A DNA stretch of 64,000 nt from Nostoc sp. B(2019) (GCF_010091925.1 NZ_WVID01000002.1:232867-296866); one strand, 5' to 3'; positions 45,298-55,027 are shown, numbered from the stretch's first letter. Notes: generated by a model not told the origin, from the letters alone. Program-made: numbers and translations.

Positions 45298-46350
45298 TTA
45301 CTTCTCCTCCAGCCATTGTAAAACTCGATTCCATGCCCACCAAGGGTCAGGGTCTTTTGCTTGACGTTGGCAATCTTTGCTGCTCAAATAACCAACATGG
45401 CCCCCGTAACGAGTCAGCAGCAAATCTATTACAGGATTGTTAGCACAGGCAGCTTCTAAATCAGGTATGATAGCTGGGTGAAAAAGTGGGTCATCAGCAG
45501 CGTATACAATCAAGGTCGGTTTTGCAAGCTGCGGCAATATTTGCAGGGCGCTGCTGGCTTCATAATATGCCTCTACAGAAGGAAAGCCTAGTCGGCTAAT
45601 TACCAATTCCTTATCAAAATCCCAAATACTGTTTGCTCTTTCAATTGCCGCTGGGTCAATGGTTCCAGGATGAGCATCATGGATTCGCCATGCTAGTTTT
45701 TTCAAATTCCGTGCAATCCCAGCTTCTAAATATTTGCCAAAAGGCCTTTTGACTAAATAAGATAGCGATCGCAAAGAATCCAAACTTGGGCAAATCACCG
45801 CACCACCAGCAATATCGCTGTTTTTTAGCCCTAAATACTCATCGTTTCTAGTTAGTAAATCCGCAGCAGTTTTCACCCCCCACAACGCTAATTGCCCCCC
45901 CAAAGAAAACCCTGTGAACCAAAATTTCTTCGGACATCCCATTTCAGCCGCAGCCGCAGCAATGCGAACAAAATCTTCTCCCTCGTACAACCCATCAGAA
46001 GTCAAAGTTGGAGATAGTTCAGCAGTTTTGCCGTGAGCACGCCAATCAAATAACACTACAGCGTAGCCTTGAGCGTATGCTTTTTGTCCTAAAAGCTTCA
46101 AAGACCATTCTGTCTCTAGCTCACCTGTGATGCCATAAGTACCCACAATTGTGCTATGAGCATTTTCAGGGATGGCAACCCAACCAAAAATTGGTACATC
46201 TTGCCCACCCATAAAGATTTTTTTATGGTATAACGGCTCAGGATATTGATTAATGTCCCAGGATCTTTTTCCCCACAAAGCCGTGTAAACAGTCATTGCC
46301 ACCCCGTTTTGCAAAAACTTGGGTGGTTTGTAGGGAGGGTGACACATCAT
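45298..46350 (-). CDS. Alpha/beta hydrolase, YheT family
   Basis: Protein of 350 residues (332 if started at Met19). Nucleophile elbow G-F-S-L-G-G with Ser149; the Asp and His partners are probably in Y-A-A-D-D-P and Y-G-G-H-V-G-Y. YheT/ABHD1-3-like hydrolases act on lipid or acyl esters; physiological substrates are not known for cyanobacteria. N terminus P-P-Y-K-P-P is typical of the family (P-P-x-x-P-P). It is convergent with nothing and divergent from rpaA, 154 bp away. Confidence 0.85.
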   Translation of the reverse strand: MMCHPPYKPPKFLQNGVAMTVYTALWGKRSWDINQYPEPLYHKKIFMGGQDVPIFGWVAIPENAHSTIVGTYGITGELETEWSLKLLGQKAYAQGYAVVLFDWRAHGKTAELSPTLTSDGLYEGEDFVRIAAAAAEMGCPKKFWFTGFSLGGQLALWGVKTAADLLTRNDEYLGLKNSDIAGGAVICPSLDSLRSLSYLVKRPFGKYLEAGIARNLKKLAWRIHDAHPGTIDPAAIERANSIWDFDKELVISRLGFPSVEAYYEASSALQILPQLAKPTLIVYAADDPLFHPAIIPDLEAACANNPVIDLLLTRYGGHVGYLSSKDCQRQAKDPDPWWAWNRVLQWLEEK

Positions 46351-46504
46351 AGCTAGATTTTCCTGTAATTTAGTCTTGATTTCACAATTCTTTCATCTTA
46401 AGATTTATGTTAGATTTTAAAACTTTTTTATAATCTGTGCAGAAATCTTTGTATCTACCAAAGGTTCTTCTTTATCCTTAATAAGTAGTAATAATTTTTT
46501 AAGA

Positions 46505-47248
46505 ATGCCGAGGATTCTAGTCATAGACGATGACCCAGCAATTTCAGAACTCGTTGCCGTCAACTTGGAAATGGCCGGCTACGATGTAAGTCAAGCTGAG
46601 GACGGCATCAAAGGTCAGGCATTGGCTCTCCAGCTACAACCAGACTTGATCATGCTCGATCTGATGTTGCCAAGAGTAGATGGATTTACCGTTTGTCAAC
46701 GCTTGCGTCGGGACGATCGCACCGCAGAAATTCCCGTGTTAATGTTGACGGCTCTAAGCCAAACTCAGGATAAGGTAGAAGGCTTCAATGCTGGCGCAGA
46801 TGACTACCTTACCAAACCCTTTGAAGTTGAAGAAATGCTGGCGCGGGTAAGGGCACTATTGCGGCGTACTGACCGCATTCCCCAAGCAGCGAAGCATAGC
46901 GAAATTCTCAACTATGGATCACTCACCCTAGTTCCTGAAAGATTTGAGGCGATATGGTTCAATGAAACAGTGAAACTAACTCACTTGGAATTTGAGCTAC
47001 TTCACTGCTTGCTTCAACGCCACGGTCAGACAGTTTCCCCCAGCGAAATCCTTAGAGAAGTCTGGGGCTACGATCCAGATGATGACATTGAAACAATTCG
47101 AGTGCATATCCGCCACTTGAGAACCAAGCTAGAACCAGACCCTCGCCATCCTCGTTATATTAAGACTGTATATGGCGCGGGATATTGTCTGGAATTACCC
47201 GGTGTACCTCCATCAGTTGAGGGAGCTTCCACATCAGTGGTTGAATGA
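46505..47248 (+). CDS. rpaA: Response regulator RpaA (OmpR family)
   Basis: Protein of 247 residues. The receiver domain has the acidic pocket Asp8-Asp10, phosphorylation site Asp52 (I-M-L-D-L-M), Thr82 and Lys104 (T-K-P-F); the winged-helix DNA-binding domain lies about 135-235 with [14 protein letters not shown]. The wording of both domains (for example [12 protein letters not shown] and R-F-E-A-I-W-F) is that of RpaA, the cyanobacterial master output regulator of the clock and of phycobilisome-photosystem coupling, phosphorylated by SasA. RpaB has a different N terminus. The C-terminal 15 residues are a variable tail. Confidence 0.85.
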   Translation: MPRILVIDDDPAISELVAVNLEMAGYDVSQAEDGIKGQALALQLQPDLIMLDLMLPRVDGFTVCQRLRRDDRTAEIPVLMLTALSQTQDKVEGFNAGADDYLTKPFEVEEMLARVRALLRRTDRIPQAAKHSEILNYGSLTLVPERFEAIWFNETVKLTHLEFELLHCLLQRHGQTVSPSEILREVWGYDPDDDIETIRVHIRHLRTKLEPDPRHPRYIKTVYGAGYCLELPGVPPSVEGASTSVVE

Positions 47249-47275
47249 TATATCGTTAAATCCCCTTAACTAAGC

Positions 47276-47317
47276 GATTTGGCACTCTGTTCTGGAACAA
47301 TTCCCGGAGTGCCAATC
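47276..47317. terminator. Hairpin between convergent rpaA and pepP
   Basis: GGCACTC (47281-47287) pairs with GAGTGCC (47307-47313), extended by GATT/AATC outside, and contains a smaller TGTTC/GGAACA palindrome. Between convergent genes it is well placed as a shared terminator, though T-tracts are poor. Confidence 0.5.
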
Positions 47318-47342
47318 AATTGGTAACAGGTCGTGAGCTACT

Positions 47343-48653
47343 TTATCGTTGCACTTCATCCACTGCTTTGGGAACTCCGGCAGTTAATACCTCGTGTCCA
47401 CTAGGTGTAACTAACACATCATCCTCAATGCGAATGCCAATACCAATCCATCGCGGGTTAGTTTCTGGCTGGTCTTCTGCTAATTTCGTATCTGGGACGA
47501 TATAAAGTCCTGGTTCCACTGTGAGAATTTGACCTGGTTGTAAAATCTGCGGTTTATCGTCACCATGTTGATAAACACCCACATCATGGACATCTAAGCC
47601 TAACCAATGACTGGTGCGGTGCATATAATATGGCTTGTATTTCTCTTCCTCGATTAACTTGTCAATTTCGCCTTTGAGGATGCCAAGCTCTACCAAGCCT
47701 TCGGTCAGGACGCGCACGGCGGTATCATGAACTAATTTGTGGGGATTACCTGGTTGTATTTGGGCGATCGCTTGTTTTTGCGCTTCTAAAACAATCTCAT
47801 ACAGCGTCTTTTGTTCTGGTGTAAACTTACCACCTACCGGAAATGTCCGGGTAATATCAGAGTTGTAATAACCATAAGCGCAACCAGCATCAATTAAGAG
47901 CAATTCCCCATCTTGCATCTGGCGCACATTCTCGATGTAGTGAAGTACGCAAGCATTCGCGCCGGAAGCCACAATTGAGGGATAAGCTGGCCCCATTCCC
48001 CCCCGTAGCCGAAAGATGCGTTCCATCTCAGCCTGGATCTCATACTCATAACGTCCGGGTGCGCTAATTTCTAATGCGTAATTGTGTGCTTCAACTGCGA
48101 TCGCCGCAGCTTGACGCATCAATTCTAACTCGGTTTCACTTTTAACAAGTCTCATGCTGTGGAGAACAGGCCCAGTATCTTCAATGGCAATTGGCCCTGT
48201 GCCGCGCTTGGGATAAGTCCGCAGTAAACTTTGGTAATGTCGCAGAATTGTGTCATTAAAGCTGCGATCGCGTCCTAAGTGGTAGTAAATGCGATCGGCT
48301 TTTTCCAAATACTGCGGTAACTTTTCATCCAGTTCGCTAATCGGATAAGCTTCATCTGCACCATAAATTTCCTTCGCTGCATCAACCCCACAGCGATAAC
48401 CACTCCAAACTTCCTTTTCTCGATCTTTCGGTTGAACAAACAGCACAAACCGATGTTCTGCATGATGCGGCGCTAACACCGCTACTGCTTGCGCTTCGTT
48501 AAAGCCAGTCAGATAGAAAAAATCACTATCTTGGCGATAAGCGTATTCGACATCGTTGTGCATTACTGCCATTGGCGCACTACGGAAAATGGCAGTACCA
48601 GTACCAATTTTTGCCATTAACTGCTCGCGACGCTGCCGATATTCTGCTTGCAT
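47343..48653 (-). CDS. pepP: Xaa-Pro aminopeptidase (aminopeptidase P)
   Basis: M24B metallopeptidase of 436 residues with the N-terminal creatinase-like domain (about 1-170) and the pita-bread catalytic domain. All five metal ligands are visible: Asp255 (L-L-I-D-A-G), Asp266 (N-S-D-I-T-R), His349 (T-S-H-W-L-G), Glu380 (T-V-E-P-G) and Glu410 (I-R-I-E-D-D). It removes N-terminal residues preceding proline in cytosolic peptides. Normal length and start. Convergent with rpaA. Confidence 0.93.
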   Translation of the reverse strand: MQAEYRQRREQLMAKIGTGTAIFRSAPMAVMHNDVEYAYRQDSDFFYLTGFNEAQAVAVLAPHHAEHRFVLFVQPKDREKEVWSGYRCGVDAAKEIYGADEAYPISELDEKLPQYLEKADRIYYHLGRDRSFNDTILRHYQSLLRTYPKRGTGPIAIEDTGPVLHSMRLVKSETELELMRQAAAIAVEAHNYALEISAPGRYEYEIQAEMERIFRLRGGMGPAYPSIVASGANACVLHYIENVRQMQDGELLLIDAGCAYGYYNSDITRTFPVGGKFTPEQKTLYEIVLEAQKQAIAQIQPGNPHKLVHDTAVRVLTEGLVELGILKGEIDKLIEEEKYKPYYMHRTSHWLGLDVHDVGVYQHGDDKPQILQPGQILTVEPGLYIVPDTKLAEDQPETNPRWIGIGIRIEDDVLVTPSGHEVLTAGVPKAVDEVQR

Positions 48654-48938
48654 AACTGAATCAATTTATAAATTTATCGTGTTATTCTACACCTTTAGCA
48701 ACTATAGACTCTACAAATAGTGCCTTTTGGTAGTTGCTAATTTCAGTTATTCTAGCCAATATTTATTTCCAATCGAATCATAAACCGTCTTGTGAATTTG
48801 GCTAAGATATTTCAAATCAAAGCGAACCACTACTTGTATGTATATAGTTGAAGAATTAAAATAGCATATAAGTATCCTACTAGGTTGAGGATGATATCGT
48901 CTGTTTGAGTTTAACAATCGCCTTCATCATGAAAGAGA

Positions 48939-49565
48939 ATGAGCATGGTTCAATCAGTTTCAAAACTTTTAACTGTTGATGAATTCATTACCTACTATGG
49001 TGACAATGAACGCTATGAGCTAATTGATAGTGAATTAATCGAAATGGAACCAACGGGGCCGCATGAACAAGTATCTGCCTTAATTGGGCGAAAACTAAAT
49101 GTAGAAATTGACCGTCAGGATCTACGCTATTTTATTCCCCATCGATGTTTGATTAAACTGCTAGGGACAAATACAGCTTTTCGTCCCGATGTAATTGTGT
49201 TAGATAAAACTCAACTGATTAATGAACCATTGTGGCAACAAGAACCTGTAATTACATCAGGAAACTCAATTAAATTAATTGCTGAGGTCATTAGCACAAA
49301 CTGGCAGAACGACTACGCCCGCAAGGTTGAAGATTATGCCCTGTTAGGAGTGCCTGAGTATTGGATCATTGATTACCTGGGCATTGGTGGTAGAGAATAT
49401 ATTGGCAAACCTAAACAGCCAACAATTACAATTTGCACACTCGTAGAAGACGAGTATCAAAAAAAGTTGTTTCAAAACAACGATCAACTGATTTCCTCGA
49501 TTTTTCCTAGCTTGCAACTAACGGCAAAACAAATCTTTGCGGCTGGGCTATCTGTTGACGTGTAG
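48939..49565 (+). CDS. Uma2-family (DUF820) nuclease-fold protein
   Basis: Protein of 208 residues with the restriction-endonuclease-like PD-(D/E)xK arrangement of Uma2 proteins: R-P-D84-V-I-V-L-D, then E116-V-I-S and R-K-V-E-D-Y-A-L-L-G-V-P-E-Y-W-I-I-D. The family is hugely expanded in filamentous cyanobacteria and its biological role is unknown; some members ride with mobile elements. The conserved catalytic residues suggest an active or recently active fold. Monocistronic. Confidence 0.88.
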   Translation: MSMVQSVSKLLTVDEFITYYGDNERYELIDSELIEMEPTGPHEQVSALIGRKLNVEIDRQDLRYFIPHRCLIKLLGTNTAFRPDVIVLDKTQLINEPLWQQEPVITSGNSIKLIAEVISTNWQNDYARKVEDYALLGVPEYWIIDYLGIGGREYIGKPKQPTITICTLVEDEYQKKLFQNNDQLISSIFPSLQLTAKQIFAAGLSVDV

Positions 49566-49586
49566 TTTATAAATAAATTCAATCTT

Positions 49587-51131
49587 CTAGTTTTGTATTT
49601 TAGTACCGATACCTGCATAGTTAGTTTGATAAATAGGAAGCATCTCTTTAGCCTGTATAAAGACAGATGTCCCCTCTGGAATAGTTTCTAATAAATTGAT
49701 TGCTTGCTCCAATTTGGCTTTTACTTGTTGCTCTGAATCAGGCGAATTTTGAACAATAAAAGTAGCTTCTGTTGCTAGTTTTTGGGCTGATTCCAAGTTT
49801 GCTACTGCTTGCTGTTCAGTCAATAGTCTTTTACTGATGACGTTATAATTAACACGATAGCTAGCTAGTTGCTTCTTTGCTTGGAGAGAAATCACTGTTG
49901 TTTCAGGAATACTCTCTAATAGTTTTATTGCCTGTTGCCATTTAGTTGCTGCTTGTTGCCAGACTGTAAGAGGATGAGGCGGATTTTGAACTAGAGCCGC
50001 AGCTTCCATACCAAGGTTTTGAGCAGATTTAAAATTAGCGATGGCTCGGCCATCGTCTGCGACGAACGCACTTTCTTCTTGAGTGATCAGATTCATTTGC
50101 TGAAGTCGTTGACTTTGGTTATTGATTATCTGACTACCAAAACCTAAGACTACTAAACTTGAAGCTATCACCAAAGTTAAGCCTAAGACTTTTTGTGTTG
50201 AAAACTTCGGTACTTCTTCTGATTGAAGATTAATAACTGCTTCTTTTTCTAATTGAGGATTGATAACTGTTTTTTTACTAATTTTTTGTTCAATTTTGAT
50301 CAGCGCTTTTTCTGCCTGTTCTTTTAAAGAATTACTATGTATAACTAAACTAGATACTTTTTCTTTAAAAGAATCACAAGTATTGAGAATATCTGTTAAC
50401 TCTTGTAAACTACCTTCACTAGATATAATTAATTCCTGATCATCATCCAACCATTCTAAGGCAAAGCCAGATTTACCACAGAAACAGGATACTCCCAGTA
50501 ATATTGTTAACATATTCTGGCTATTTTGAATAGTATCAACTATGTAATTAAGTCTTTTTTGAATTTGTAATAATTCCTCTTGAGCATAGTTTATTTTATT
50601 AATTTGCTGCTGCAAAAGTTTAGAATTCCCAAAGCCTAAACTAATATTTAAACTTGCATCAATAGCTTGGATTTCAGTGGACAAGCTTAAATAGTTAATA
50701 TGAGAATCCAATTGAGATACCAACTGAGAATCACTTAAAATATCTGTGGCTATAGCCTGAATCAGATAACCCCATTCAATCCAAGAATCAATTTTTGTTT
50801 GTAAATCAGTTAATGATATTTTGGTTTCTGGATTGCCAAACTTGGCAAAAATAAATTCTCTTTTATTATTAACGAATTCATCTAACAAATAAATGTCAGG
50901 AATAACTAAACTCGCGGTTGAAACTAAACGCGAAAGTGTGCTAACTGCGGTATTACTAGCTTTGGTAAATTTTAGTTCCTGAGTAATCAATTTTTTGATA
51001 TTTCGTAGCTGCTCCTGAACACTGTTTATCAGGATAATTTCTTCCATGATTTTATGAGAATTACCAATAGTTAGCTTCAAGCTATGAACAAGTTTTGGTA
51101 GCTCATTGACAAGCATTTCTAGGTCAGCCAT
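49587..51131 (-). CDS. Membrane-anchored coiled-coil protein with C-terminal helical repeats
   Basis: Protein of 514 residues, not recognised by name. Residues 1-290 are mostly alpha-helical and probably coiled coil; one membrane helix lies near 315-338 (L-G-L-T-L-V-I-A-S-S-L-V-V-L). The C-terminal part has two similar segments, each with A-x-A-N-x-x-S-A-Q-x-L, W/K-x-Q-A-I-x-L-L-E-x-I-P and Q-A-K-x-x-L-x-x-Y-x-x-N-Y, about 85 residues apart, a helical-repeat module seen in other cyanobacterial proteins. The C-terminal module is probably periplasmic. Monocistronic, divergent from the amidase gene by 215 bp. Confidence 0.7.
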   Translation of the reverse strand: MADLEMLVNELPKLVHSLKLTIGNSHKIMEEIILINSVQEQLRNIKKLITQELKFTKASNTAVSTLSRLVSTASLVIPDIYLLDEFVNNKREFIFAKFGNPETKISLTDLQTKIDSWIEWGYLIQAIATDILSDSQLVSQLDSHINYLSLSTEIQAIDASLNISLGFGNSKLLQQQINKINYAQEELLQIQKRLNYIVDTIQNSQNMLTILLGVSCFCGKSGFALEWLDDDQELIISSEGSLQELTDILNTCDSFKEKVSSLVIHSNSLKEQAEKALIKIEQKISKKTVINPQLEKEAVINLQSEEVPKFSTQKVLGLTLVIASSLVVLGFGSQIINNQSQRLQQMNLITQEESAFVADDGRAIANFKSAQNLGMEAAALVQNPPHPLTVWQQAATKWQQAIKLLESIPETTVISLQAKKQLASYRVNYNVISKRLLTEQQAVANLESAQKLATEATFIVQNSPDSEQQVKAKLEQAINLLETIPEGTSVFIQAKEMLPIYQTNYAGIGTKIQN

Positions 51132-51346
51132 AAATATCCCTTGGGGATTTGTTGAAAGTTTATGCGAAACAATTAAAATGTCTATGCAGCGAGGTTATAG
51201 CGTAACCACGCCTGTTGAAGCTAAGCATCCTAGTTAGTTAATAAATCTCAGGAGCGATAGATTTATAGTTCCCGGAAATCCTGCTAAAGTAACAATTCCA
51301 GTTGCAAAGTTGTAGAGGAAGACAAAACTACCTATTTAGCTAACTT

Positions 51347-52744
51347 ATGAATGAAATTGATTTAGCTTTTACCCCAGCACTGGAGTTGGCGCAATTAATC
51401 CGTCGTCGGGAAGTGTCGCCATTAGAGTTGGTGGAAATATATTTAGAAAGAATTAAGCGCTTAAATCCCCAACTGGGAAGTTATTTTACGGTGATGGCAG
51501 AATTGGCGATCGCAGATGCCAAAGCCAAAACAGAAATTCTCACGACTACCTCAGAACTACCGCCATTTTTTGGTGTACCGATTTCCATTAAAGACCTCAA
51601 CGCTGTGGAGGGTGTGCCTTGTACCTACGGAAATCCAGTACTACTAAACAATATCCCTAACTATAATGACGGGATTGTAGAGCGGATTAAGCAAGCTGGG
51701 TTTACTATTCTCGGTAAAACTGCAACTTCAGAAATCGGTTCGCTTCCTTACAGCGAACCGATAGGATTTCCCCCAGCCAGGAATCCGTGGAATTTGGAAT
51801 ACACACCCGGTGGTTCTAGTGGTGGCGCAGCCGCAGCCGTAGCCGCCGGATTATGTGCGATCGCTCAAGGTTCTGATGGTGGTGGTTCGATTCGGGGGCC
51901 TGCGGCTTGTTGTGGTTTGGTGGGAATCAAGCCATCGCGGGGAAGAGTCAGTAAAGCACCCGTAGGCGATCGCCTTGCCGGAATTGCTACCAATGGGCCC
52001 ATAGCTCGTACTGTTGCTGATGCTGCTGCGCTTTTGGATGCGATATCTGGTTATGTCACCGGAGATCCTTACTGGTTGCCAGATCCAGAACCATCATTTT
52101 TGTCTGCCACACAGCAAAAACCCAATGCTCTGCAAATTGCCTTTGCTACTAGCATCCCTCCCTTGGGTGAAGCTGATGCCAACTGTCAGCAAGGTGTTTT
52201 GCAAACAGTCCAGTTATTAGAACAACTTGGTCATAAAGTTGAGGCGAAATGTCCAGATTTTAGCGGTTTAGTTGAGCCGTTTCAAATCGTTTGGCAAGCT
52301 GGGGTAGCTGCATCAGGAATTCCAGTTGAGATATTACAGCCGATGAATCGTTGGCTTTTGGCAAGAACAGGTTCGGTTGCTGAATATCTCCAGGCGGTTT
52401 CTCAAATGCAGGTAGTGGCACGACAAATTGTGGCGTTTTTTGATACCGTAGATGTGCTGGTCTTGCCAGTTTATTTACATTCACCGATCCGGGTGGGAGA
52501 ATGGGCTTCTCTAAGTCTAGAAGAAACATTCCAAAATATTATTCACTGGGTTGCTCCTTGTCCGCCGACTAATGCAACTGGACAACCTGCGATCGCACTT
52601 CCTGTAGATTTTGATAGTAATGGTTTACCTATTAGTGTGCAGCTAATTGGCAAACCAGCCGCCGAAGCTACCTTGATCAGCCTAGCAGCGCAAATTGAAG
52701 CAGCTAAACCTTGGATTCAACATCGTCCGGCATTTGCAACATAA
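51347..52744 (+). CDS. Amidase signature family hydrolase
   Basis: Protein of 465 residues with the complete amidase triad: Lys82 (S-I-K-D), cis-Ser157 (G-G-S-S-G-G) and nucleophile Ser181 (D-G-G-G-S-I-R). It hydrolyses a linear or aryl amide; the closest uses are general amidases or GatA-like enzymes. No gatB or gatC lies nearby, and the C-terminal half differs from GatA, so glutamyl-tRNA amidotransferase is unlikely. Start ATG 51347 gives the family length. Confidence 0.88.
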   Translation: MNEIDLAFTPALELAQLIRRREVSPLELVEIYLERIKRLNPQLGSYFTVMAELAIADAKAKTEILTTTSELPPFFGVPISIKDLNAVEGVPCTYGNPVLLNNIPNYNDGIVERIKQAGFTILGKTATSEIGSLPYSEPIGFPPARNPWNLEYTPGGSSGGAAAAVAAGLCAIAQGSDGGGSIRGPAACCGLVGIKPSRGRVSKAPVGDRLAGIATNGPIARTVADAAALLDAISGYVTGDPYWLPDPEPSFLSATQQKPNALQIAFATSIPPLGEADANCQQGVLQTVQLLEQLGHKVEAKCPDFSGLVEPFQIVWQAGVAASGIPVEILQPMNRWLLARTGSVAEYLQAVSQMQVVARQIVAFFDTVDVLVLPVYLHSPIRVGEWASLSLEETFQNIIHWVAPCPPTNATGQPAIALPVDFDSNGLPISVQLIGKPAAEATLISLAAQIEAAKPWIQHRPAFAT

Positions 52745-52904
52745 TGCTACTCGTACAATTCTCCAAAAAAGAGGAGCATAATACGTTATGCTCCACAAAT
52801 TAAAACCTGAAAACCTAAATTAAATCTCATGCCTCTTATACTAAATTACCCAAAATAAGACTACAGATGAAAACCTCAAAACCCAGATAAAATATGACTT
52901 TCAT

Positions 52905-52939
52905 AATTATGAATTATGAATTATGAATTATGAATTATG
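52905..52939 (+). repeat. Heptanucleotide repeat (AATTATG)x5 ending in the start codon of the Crp/Fnr gene
   Basis: Five perfect tandem copies of AATTATG. The last copy provides the ATG at 52937-52939. The repeat occupies the ribosome-binding-site region, and every unit carries an ATG, each in a different phase. Confidence 0.88.
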
Positions 52940-53635
52940 CAAGCATCTCTTGAACAACTTTCACAAATTATCGTGTTTGCAGGTTTAGAAACGGCAGATC
53001 AAATAAGTTTGCAACCTCATACCTTGGTGCAACATTATCTCAAAGGAGAGATTATTCTGCACGAGGGCGATCGCCTACCAGCAAAGCTATATGCTGTTGT
53101 CAGCGGCTCAATTCAAGTTACCAAAACAGCAACAACAGGAAAAGAAACGATTCTCCGTACCCTGGCGGCTGGTGAAATTTTTGCTGCACCTGCTCTATTA
53201 GGCAATGGAATTTCTCCGGCGACTGTAACTGCTGAATCTGATTGTGAAATTCTCACTATCCAGCGAGATGCTTTATTAAAAGCTATTCAACAGAATCCTG
53301 AAATTGCCCTACGGATGCTGATGATTTTTAACACTCGGATTCAGCTACTTCATGAAACAGTCCACGGATTAGTTTCTGAAAGAGCTATTGTTCGTCTTGC
53401 TAGATTAATACAGTATTTTGCTACCGAATCTGGAACTGAATCCAGTCCCCAAGGTACATCTTTAAAAGCCAAACTATCTTACTACCGGATGGCTCGGAGT
53501 AGCGGGATTACTTATGAAGAATGCGTGCGTTTAATTAAAAGTATTAACTCGGTAGTTGCTTATAGTCGGGGTGGTCAGATTACGATACTTGATGCACAGA
53601 AATTAGATGCGATCGCTTCTGGAGATGTAGAGTAA
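52937..53635 (+). CDS. Crp/Fnr-family transcriptional regulator
   Basis: Protein of 232 residues: N-terminal cyclic-nucleotide-binding-like beta roll (about 10-125; G-E-I-I-L-H-E-G-D and L-A-A-G-E-I-F), long dimerisation helix (about 125-150) and a C-terminal winged helix (about 165-232). The cAMP-contacting R-S/T pair of the phosphate cassette is not seen (A-A-P-A-L-L-G-N), and the recognition helix M-A-R-S-S-G-I-T-Y-E-E-C-V-R-L-I is unlike Crp or NtcA. Ligand unknown. Its start codon belongs to a heptamer repeat with no Shine-Dalgarno in view, so translation could depend on repeat length. Confidence 0.82.
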   Translation: MQASLEQLSQIIVFAGLETADQISLQPHTLVQHYLKGEIILHEGDRLPAKLYAVVSGSIQVTKTATTGKETILRTLAAGEIFAAPALLGNGISPATVTAESDCEILTIQRDALLKAIQQNPEIALRMLMIFNTRIQLLHETVHGLVSERAIVRLARLIQYFATESGTESSPQGTSLKAKLSYYRMARSSGITYEECVRLIKSINSVVAYSRGGQITILDAQKLDAIASGDVE

Positions 53636-53657
53636 GCTGAATATTGCCACTGAACCC

Positions 53658-53770
53658 CAATACTTCTCGGTTAAAGGAGAAAGGGGAAAGGGAAAGGTTT
53701 GAATTTACCCTTTTCCCCTTACCCTTTTCCCAAATCCCAAGCAAAGTGAAGAGTGATCCGAGAAGTATTG
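53658..53770. mobile_element. 113-bp MITE-like inverted-repeat element
   Basis: CAATACTTCTCGG at 53658-53670 and its perfect reverse complement CCGAGAAGTATTG at 53758-53770 bound a core of G/A-rich then C/T-rich units that also pair with each other. It has no coding capacity. It lies just after the Crp/Fnr gene. The 13-bp termini suggest a non-autonomous element or a repeat-derived terminator. Confidence 0.6.
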
Positions 53771-53904
53771 CAATGAACCCTACAAGCTTTTTCGGTGTTT
53801 TTAGCTTAATCAAAAGAATGAGATAACTTCTTTCTTACGATAGTTGCGAACACTACCCTAAATAAGTCAAAGTAAATATACCTAACGTACGTGAGGTTCA
53901 AAGC

Positions 53905-54129
53905 ATGGACTCGACAGGTAAGGTTCAAATTATGGACTCATCCTGGCATATTCCACTGCCGATGGAAGAGTCTGCAATGAGCCGAGTGACAGTCTATTTT
54001 TATAATGACGGATGGGTTCCAATTAAATATTGTTACTTGGGAAAGGCAATTTTGCTACATCACCAAGCAAGGTCAGCAGGCAAGGAAATTTTTTTATTTC
54101 CTGTTAATTTAGACCCAAATAGTTTTTAA
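53905..54129 (+). CDS. Small protein of unknown function (74 residues)
   Basis: ATG 53905 preceded by GTGAGG at a spacing of 8. The product has no membrane segment; the middle R-V-T-V-Y-F-Y-N-D-G-W-V-P-I-K-Y-C-Y-L-G looks like two beta strands. Asp/Ser-rich at the N terminus. I do not recognise a family. It stands alone, convergent with the NarL-type regulator. Confidence 0.6.
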   Translation: MDSTGKVQIMDSSWHIPLPMEESAMSRVTVYFYNDGWVPIKYCYLGKAILLHHQARSAGKEIFLFPVNLDPNSF

Positions 54130-54244
54130 ATCTCTTTCATGCATCTTTTTCAAAAAACTTTGCAACAAATAAATCGGCTTTAGCAGGGGTGCACATCTGT
54201 GCGCCCTTAACTATGTAGACGTGCTTGAGATTACATAAGTCTAA

Positions 54245-54922
54245 TCAAACCAAACCAGAACGGAGCGCGACAACTGCTGCTTGTACGCGATCGTCAACTG
54301 CTAGTTTATTCATAATCCCTCGGACGTGAGTTTTAACAGTATTGGGACTGAGATAGAGTTTTTGGGCTATCTCTGGATTGCTCAACCCGTCTACCATGAG
54401 TTTTAATACTTCTAATTCACGCCCTGACAAGTTAGCAGCGTTGCTGGTAGGTGAAGGCGGTTTGAGATTGTCAATTACTCGCCGAGCAATCTGAGGATCG
54501 AGATAGGCTGCTCCATCAACTGCGGCGGCGATCGCACTCAATAATCTCTCTACACTCGCACCTTTGATACAATATGCATCTGCACCGCTAGATAGTGCAG
54601 CGATAATTTCTGTCTCCGTTGTGTGGGATGTTAGCATCACTACATGAGTTCCTGGTAGCGCTGCCTTAATTTGCTGTGTTGCTGCAATCCCATCGAGTCG
54701 CGGTAATCCAATATCCATAACAACTAAATCAGGCTTCAGTCGTAGTGCTGCTTGGACTCCCAAATAACCATCTTCTGCTTGTCCAACAATCTCTAATTGG
54801 GGATGGGCCATTAGCGATTGCTCTAATCCCAACTGCATCATCGGATCATCCTCGACAATCAACACCCGCAAAGGAGGAGCATTAGCAGGCAAATTTAAAG
54901 GATAACCAGTATTTGGAGACAT
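54245..54922 (-). CDS. NarL/FixJ-family response regulator
   Basis: Protein of 225 residues: receiver domain with E-D-D acidic pocket (Glu24-Asp26) and phosphorylation site Asp70 (V-V-M-D-I-G-L-P), K in Y-C-I-K-G, then a LuxR-type helix-turn-helix (about 165-215; L-S-G-R-E-L-E-V-L-K ... L-S-P-N-T-V-K-T-H-V). A 16-residue Pro/Asn-rich N-terminal extension precedes the receiver. No histidine kinase gene is adjacent, so it is an orphan and its signal is unknown. Confidence 0.88.
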   Translation of the reverse strand: MSPNTGYPLNLPANAPPLRVLIVEDDPMMQLGLEQSLMAHPQLEIVGQAEDGYLGVQAALRLKPDLVVMDIGLPRLDGIAATQQIKAALPGTHVVMLTSHTTETEIIAALSSGADAYCIKGASVERLLSAIAAAVDGAAYLDPQIARRVIDNLKPPSPTSNAANLSGRELEVLKLMVDGLSNPEIAQKLYLSPNTVKTHVRGIMNKLAVDDRVQAAVVALRSGLV

Positions 54923-55027
54923 TTTATTCAGCTAGGAGTTAGAAATCAGAAGTTAGATGGGATACAGAAGTCATGAGAAAGAAGACAAAAGTGATTAATT
55001 TTGCTTCTTGACTCTTGACTAATTCTC

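Noticed and set aside
46505-47248. RpaB or NblR identity for the response regulator
   Set aside because: The N terminus and receiver wording match RpaA, not RpaB, and it lacks NblR-type changes in the acceptor region.
51347-52744. GatA subunit of glutamyl-tRNA amidotransferase
   Set aside because: The amidase triad is shared by the whole family; no gatB/gatC nearby and the C-terminal half is not GatA-like.
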